Below, piece after piece: positions 58,518 through 64,000 of a DNA stretch of 64,000 bases. The stretch comes from Homarus americanus. Its lineage: Eukaryota > Arthropoda > Malacostraca > Decapoda > Nephropidae. The notes beneath the pieces were generated by a model. The model saw nothing but the letters and a program-made list of their open reading frames with translations, made no database searches and was not told where the DNA came from. The stretch lies in the NCBI RefSeq assembly GCF_018991925.1, contig NW_024735503.1, positions 2,352,907 to 2,416,906 of the forward strand, read 5' to 3'. How positions within the stretch are numbered: position 1 is the first letter of the stretch; each line of letters begins with the position of its first letter. A program made the position numbers and the translations under genes.

Positions 58518-60206
58518 AAGTGCCAATCGCCAGCATGCAAATACGGCAGAGTGGCTCAACATCAAGTCCACACGCCAGCCTGGGAATGTTTGTCCGGAAC
58601 TGTCTAAACTCAGCTGGAGTTGGAGTTGACTAGTATTCTTGGAAGAGAACTTCTGTTACACGATGCAGAGTTTAATACGTGAGCTGTTCTCTAACTTCAG
58701 GAGGCAAATTCTCGAGTCTTCACAAGATATACAGTATATATAAAACACTTCTTCATACTGCAGTCTATCTTCACTACTTTTGCCTTTTTTTTTAATGAAA
58801 GGAAAGCTCTCGAGGTTAATGACTAGCTGCTCGTTTAAGATCTACAGTAAATGGCTTCTTCTGAATACATATATAAAAGTAGCAAACAAAAAGGTACAAA
58901 TTAAATAAATGGTCAAATACGTTCTAAACTATTTTTTCTGTAAATGTTGACTAAAATATATTAATATGTTACATTGTAAATATTATGGCTTCGAAAATGC
59001 GAGACGACATTAAACAAAAATATACTGTTGACAATCTTTAAACTTTACAATAATATTATTGTTAATACTTTTATCATTTATATGGAAAGTGCTACGGTGT
59101 GTTATTGTTGAAGGTTATTTTAGTATAAGTTTAGAAAATAAAACTCATTCAAACTGTTGTAGAGTGCAACAAAAGTATTAATTAAATCAAGTATATTATT
59201 CATGCTAAGTAAAAGCTTTTCCTGGTTGAAAATATGTGAATTTAGTAAACCAGTTTCGTTGGTTCATTCTTCAGTGGAGAAGGTAAACATGTGTCAGGAA
59301 GTAGAAGTATTTAATAGTATCCCGGCAGCCTGGCGCCCTCTCCGTGCGCCCCGGCAGGACTAAATATTATAGTGAGTTACGAAGGACAGATCTTTACGAT
59401 AGCAATGAATATGTGGATTAGTTACTTTTAATCTATTTGGGATCAACATATGTTCAGTTCACAGGACAACAGATAAACTAGCCTCTACAGTACAGTACTC
59501 ACCTAGGACAGTATGGCAGTTGTTAACTAACGACAACTAATTGTTCATATGCAGAAGACAGTTTTAGATGACATTGATTCTGCGAAGATTACAGACTTAA
59601 GTTGGGTGAACATCTCCGCCAGATATGAGATAAACAACACACTTTATGACGATAATTTTCCTCACGTGAGTGACACACTTCACCAATGCTTAAGATTCTA
59701 TTAACGTTACAAGTTTAAACTGAACTCAGGTTCTACCCGCTACCTTGAGTGATAAGTGTCATTATTCGGCTGCCTTTGAGACAGACTGGTTACCGCCGCT
59801 GTGTGAATTAAATTAATTTGAGGACTACAAAGAACAACGTAATAAGAACTTTGTTTCAACTTTTCCACGGATTTATAATTGTTATTTGAGAGTGAGACAC
59901 CTGGGCTAAACTGGGGCCACTGTTATGGCTAACTGGGGGGGCCCTGGGGTGTGGTATGATCTGACTGTGATGTGCGGGGATGAGATGTGTTCAAATTATT
60001 ATATCGGAAAGATAATTAATAATTCATGGTTAGAAAACGTCGACATTACAGTAGTGCAGATTGATAAATGTTTTTGTATTTTATCGTTAGTGTTGTGTTG
60101 GGTTGACATTAAGGGAGACTTGCTTTATCACACGAGGCGTTATTAGTCTTATAACCTGTATCTTGATCTTACTTTATCTTGGAGAAACTTACTTCTTTCC
60201 TCTAAT
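58509..60206. other. AT-rich intergenic DNA
   Basis: No recognised feature. The 73-codon frame at 59925-60146 starts with a G-run and has no motif. Confidence 0.5.
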
Positions 60207-60470
60207 TTACCTCACCGCCTCACTTAAGTTACCTCACCGCCTCACTTAAGTTACCTCACCGCCTCACTTAAGTTACCTCACCACCTCACTTAAGTTACCT
60301 CACCACCTCACTTAAGTTACCTCACCGCCTCACTTAAGTTACCTCACCACCTCACTTAAGTTACCTCACCGCCTCACTTAAGTTACCTCACCGCCTCACT
60401 TAAGTTACCTCACCACCTCACTTAAGTTACCTCACCGCCTCACTCAATTTACCTCATCACATTTAAGTTA
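60207..60470. repeat. 22-bp minisatellite with ACTTAAGT, 11-12 units
   Basis: Unit TTACCTCACCGCCTCACTTA plus AG. Adjacent units create the palindrome ACTTAAGT. The only frequent variant is CCGCC against CCACC (seven and four units), the pattern expected from loss of a methylated CpG. The last unit and what follows decay. Confidence 0.95.
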
Positions 60471-60642
60471 TCTTATCATTTATTAATTACCTTCACTTCT
60501 CCATAAGTTATATCCCTCAGTATGTATCTTATCGCTTCACCAGATTACTTCCTCACTCCCCCTTAGATATTATCTTAACTTATTACACATTATTCTTATT
60601 CATTCAGGTTTTATTTGTTTTTCTCCTCACTTACCCACGCTC
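60471..60642. other. unique DNA
   Basis: Pyrimidine-rich, no feature seen. Confidence 0.5.

Positions 60643-60710
<68 letters not shown>
60643..60710. repeat. (CT)n microsatellite
   Basis: About 33 uninterrupted CT units. Confidence 0.97.
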
Positions 60711-60711
<1 letters not shown>

Positions 60712-63215
60712 CTGCCCATTGTCTCACTCTTCATGGCCAAGATCTAGTAGTCCCTGATGACATAATTCACTCGTGCTATGTTCCAGGGTTCCTCGAGCAC
60801 ATTGTTTTATGGCAACAAGAGGATACTGTTCTGGCTTTTCCATTATTTTTAATTTTTTCTCTCAAGCGGGATTTCTTTTTCTTTCCTGCACGGAGATAGT
60901 TAAAAAATAACATAAGGTCTCTCGCTGAACATAAAAATTGTGCAGGATAAGGACCATCTTGTCAAGCACTTTATGACCAGCTTTTGATGACCAGGGGGAC
61001 GCACCCTTTGTCGAGCAGAGGTCGAACTCTTTGTTGAGGCCCCCACTGTCTATTGATATTCTTGGACGGTCACCCTCCTTTGTGTGAGTAATGAAAGAAA
61101 ACATAGTGTGGAGGATGGTATTATCTTGCGTCTCTCCAGGTCCTGAGGAACGCTGAGCTGGACAGATAGGTAGATCGTGTAGCTCGCTGACTCAGGTCCT
61201 TCTGGCCTATATGGCAAAAACTTCAGTTGCTTTCTTAAGGAATAATTGGTGATTATCTTTATTTAGCGTGATCCCCCCCCCCCCTTGCTGATGACAAGTC
61301 GCATAATTGAAGAGACACTTCCGTAATTGCTTTCCAGGGACATAATAATGATTCCAAATTACGTGACCAATATTGATAATGGAAAAGCTATTAACAATCA
61401 CCATCACATCGTGGAGCAGGATGACATAGTAGGTGGTGTAATGTGGTCGTGAGGGACTGCTCACTGGCCTATGGTAATATCCTTAATTAATCAATGTATT
61501 CTAGCTCTGCCCCTTCTCGTTATAAACCCTACTCCAAATGTTGGTATCACTCGCCGCTGGGATGACGGATAAAGGATTCTTTTAACCAGTTGATGTGTAG
61601 TTATGATGTGTAGTTATTCCCCAATTAACAGAAAACCATTTGCCTGCATCTGCTTGTGTCTCCGGTTAATGTGTAGCCCAACTACGTCCATTTGTCCTCC
61701 CTCACTTCAGTCATGATCGGTTCAGACAAGAATGACGTATTTTTATTATTATTTAAATATTTATCCAATTTATAGATAGCGTAATGCACTTTGAAAATTG
61801 TATTCGCTTTATCGGCTATAAATATTATAATTTTATGAAACCAAACTATGTTTGGGTAGTAAATATTAACTGTGTTTCTGTGTATGTTCATGTAATGGTT
61901 TCACACTGTGTTCCAACTAGTTATTGATGCAGGATAATTTTTCGACACTAGAGGCCAGTTTTCTAGGTTCTCGAGACCAGATTTCATGGCCTCGGTGTCG
62001 GATGCTTCGGTCTCAGTCTCGGATATTTGCTTGAGACCTTTCGAACCCCGGTGTTTTTCAGGTCTGTTGGGGGGATTTGTCAGGTGGATAAGTTTAGTTT
62101 CAGGTCGGGGAGATACTTCACCTCAGGTCACCTACACCACAAATCCACCGTTAGTAGGGATTTTCTGGATCACGGTCAGTTTCCTCAGGCAAGGTGATCC
62201 ATATGATAGATGTGACTTCAGTTCAGTTCTGGCAGTAGTACAAGGCCAAGTTTACATCATTGGTCAATCTGGCATTGATCATTCTAACTCCTATTGATCT
62301 GACTGAGCATGTATTTAGCCATGGGGTGATGATAATGAGCCCCCTGTAATAACCACCACAACTAGAGGTGAACATTACTTAGGAAGAAGGCCAGTGAGTC
62401 TTGTAGGCTCTCCCCCAGTGTTCCTGCATGGCGGCCACCCCACAAGTTGGCGTCTAGGCAATAGGTGGAAATATTAAGAGATTCTCAAGGTGTGTGATAT
62501 GGAGGGGAACATTTACCTGAGATCTGCTTCGATGTATAATTTATCAATAGTATTCACCTGCAGACAACTCTTACAGATATTAATAGAGCATGGAATGGTG
62601 GAAGAGGGGAGTAAGTGGGCGTACATTTAGGAATCTGTTGGAATATGTATGAGGGGAGGGAGGGGCGTGAGAGACGGGATCAAACATATCATGATATTGA
62701 GTTACAGTTGGCCGTCATAGGAAAGGCCAGGCGGATTTACATCGTGAATATACGAGCATTAAAACCTCTCTGAGATACACCCTTTTCCGAAAGTTTTCAA
62801 GGGGGATTTATATTCATTCTGTAATACGGTAACCAAACCTGAACTACATAATCCATAAGTTTCAGTGATGTTAGATGATGTTGTGAAATACAAAATAACA
62901 CCTCTGCTCTTACTAACGATATTAACTATAAAACCCAATGTATTGTGAGGGTTTAAAGTATTAGGTCTTTAACATTATCTCTAAATCATTCTTACAGTCG
63001 TATTTCTCTTTATATACAGTAGCCTACGTGGTTTAGTTGACAGCTGGTTCCCTGAGTTCCATACTCTAACCTTAGAGCTTTACATTATTCTACATTAAAT
63101 TGTATTTGCCATTTTTGGTCCATTCCAAGAGTTTGATTTGGTCTTTCTGTAATATTTCCTTCTCGTTTGTTTAGTTGTGACGTCAGACAAAGCGAGTACT
63201 CCACCCGCAGTAGAA
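60711..63215. other. intergenic DNA, no gene seen
   Basis: Run of 12 C at 61273-61284. The 103-codon plus-strand frame at 61986-62297 begins in a small TCGGTCTCAGTCTCGG repeat and has no domain. The 80-codon minus-strand frame at 60862-61104 is also unrecognised. Confidence 0.45.
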
Positions 63216-63354
63216 CAGTTACTTCACTACACGTACTCCATAACAGTTACTTCACTACACGTACTCCATAACAGTTACTTCACTACACGTACTCCATAAC
63301 AGTTACTTCACTACACGTACTCCATAACAGTTACTTCACTACACGTACTCAATA
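63216..63354. repeat. 28-bp minisatellite, five units
   Basis: Unit ACAGTTACTTCACTACACGT followed by ACTCCATA. Units are essentially identical except the last, so the array is recent. Confidence 0.95.
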
Positions 63355-64000
63355 ATCATTAGTAAATCTGAATAAGTTACGTTATTTACCTCGTAAATTA
63401 AAATACTTAAATATTTAATGAGTTTCTGTGTAAAGGACTGCAGTTCTTTTAACTTATTACTCCATTATAATAGTGTTTCAGGATTTTAATCACGTGATTG
63501 ATGTAGCAGACTCTCGGTAGTGCCAGAGCTAAGGTATTTTTAGTAGATTTATGATTAATTCGAGATATTTTAAGTTTTACAATAAAATCCTGCATATACT
63601 GTAACTCACTCACTCACTTCTATGGGTACTCTTCTTCCTCATCATCCCAGACGCAAGCAGCTTCCCGACTTTTTTTTTTTACGGGGAAATATAACAACAC
63701 AAATTCCACTTTCCTTTGGTTGGTAGAATTCACCATTAGTGTCTTCATATTTTGTGAAATATTAAAAAAAGCAAATAATTCCTGGTTGTAGACTTTTGAA
63801 TCTCCTTGTGTTTCCTATTTATCCATTCTCATATATCTCCCAAACTAAATATTTGTTGAAGATGAGAGAGAGAGAGAGAGAGAGAGAGTCATTAACATTT
63901 TATGATTTATAATCCTGACGAACAAGAAACTATTATGAAAAGTATACAACATTATTCAACACAAATATTTAAATTAGTCTTATAAATGTGTTTTTGTATT
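63355..64000. other. AT-rich intergenic DNA with (GA)n
   Basis: T-run at 63670-63680 and a (GA)n tract at 63863-63888. Otherwise nothing to the end of the window. Confidence 0.6.

Noticed and set aside
61986..62297. 103-codon frame with ATGG start context
   Set aside because: Starts within a small TCGGTCTC repeat, shows no domain and has no splice or promoter support.

Overview
The window looks like gene-poor nuclear DNA of an arthropod, most likely a decapod crustacean. The reasons are a fairly AT-rich background packed with tandem repeats, long (TA)n, (GT)n and (GA)n tracts, a short run of the arthropod telomere motif TTAGG at 40555-40573, and decayed metazoan-type retroelements. I see no complete protein gene, no intact RNA gene, no bacterial operon and no CRISPR array. 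Almost all long open frames come from repeat units whose length is a multiple of three (15, 18, 21 or 30 bases), or from polypurine and dinucleotide tracts.

Layout. 0-5 kb: an ATGATGRGG-like minisatellite, a GC-rich 30-bp minisatellite joined to a 135-bp dispersed repeat, one copy of a 250-bp interspersed repeat (minus), and a Ty3/gypsy fragment in which a reverse-transcriptase motif is fused to part of the integrase, with a fold-back element beside it. 5-13.5 kb: minisatellites, three (TA)n tracts, a likely solo LTR (8142-8935) inside a (TA)n tract, the second 135-bp repeat, and the second 250-bp repeat in inverted orientation. 13.5-25 kb: mostly unique AT-rich DNA with minisatellites at 17.4-18.8, 19.8, 21.3 and 22.8 kb, and a possible first coding exon on the minus strand at 24.2-24.3 kb. 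25-31.5 kb: two possible coding exons on the minus strand (26.1-26.9 kb), a second copy of the RT-integrase fusion (27.9-28.2 kb), and (TA)n and (CA)n tracts. 31.5-43 kb: unique DNA, then increasingly dense minisatellites. 43-52 kb is the densest part: a 29-bp array in two subfamilies, two long (TA)n tracts around a hammerhead-ribozyme-like, Penelope-like fragment, a 0.7-kb polypurine block, an intact 170-bp fold-back element, an 18-bp ACCATGGT array, G-rich arrays and a degenerate tRNA-Arg-like sequence. 52-64 kb: unique DNA with a hairpin around TTAGG motifs, (GT)n tracts, and 22-bp and 28-bp arrays.

Adding up the arrays by hand gives roughly 8 kb, about one eighth of the window. The most informative structure is mobile-element history: two dead elements share one internal deletion, a fold-back element lies at the same side of both, and two retroelement pieces sit between (TA)n tracts. 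The candidate exons are weak and need transcript or homology evidence. All alignments and codon counts were done by eye.
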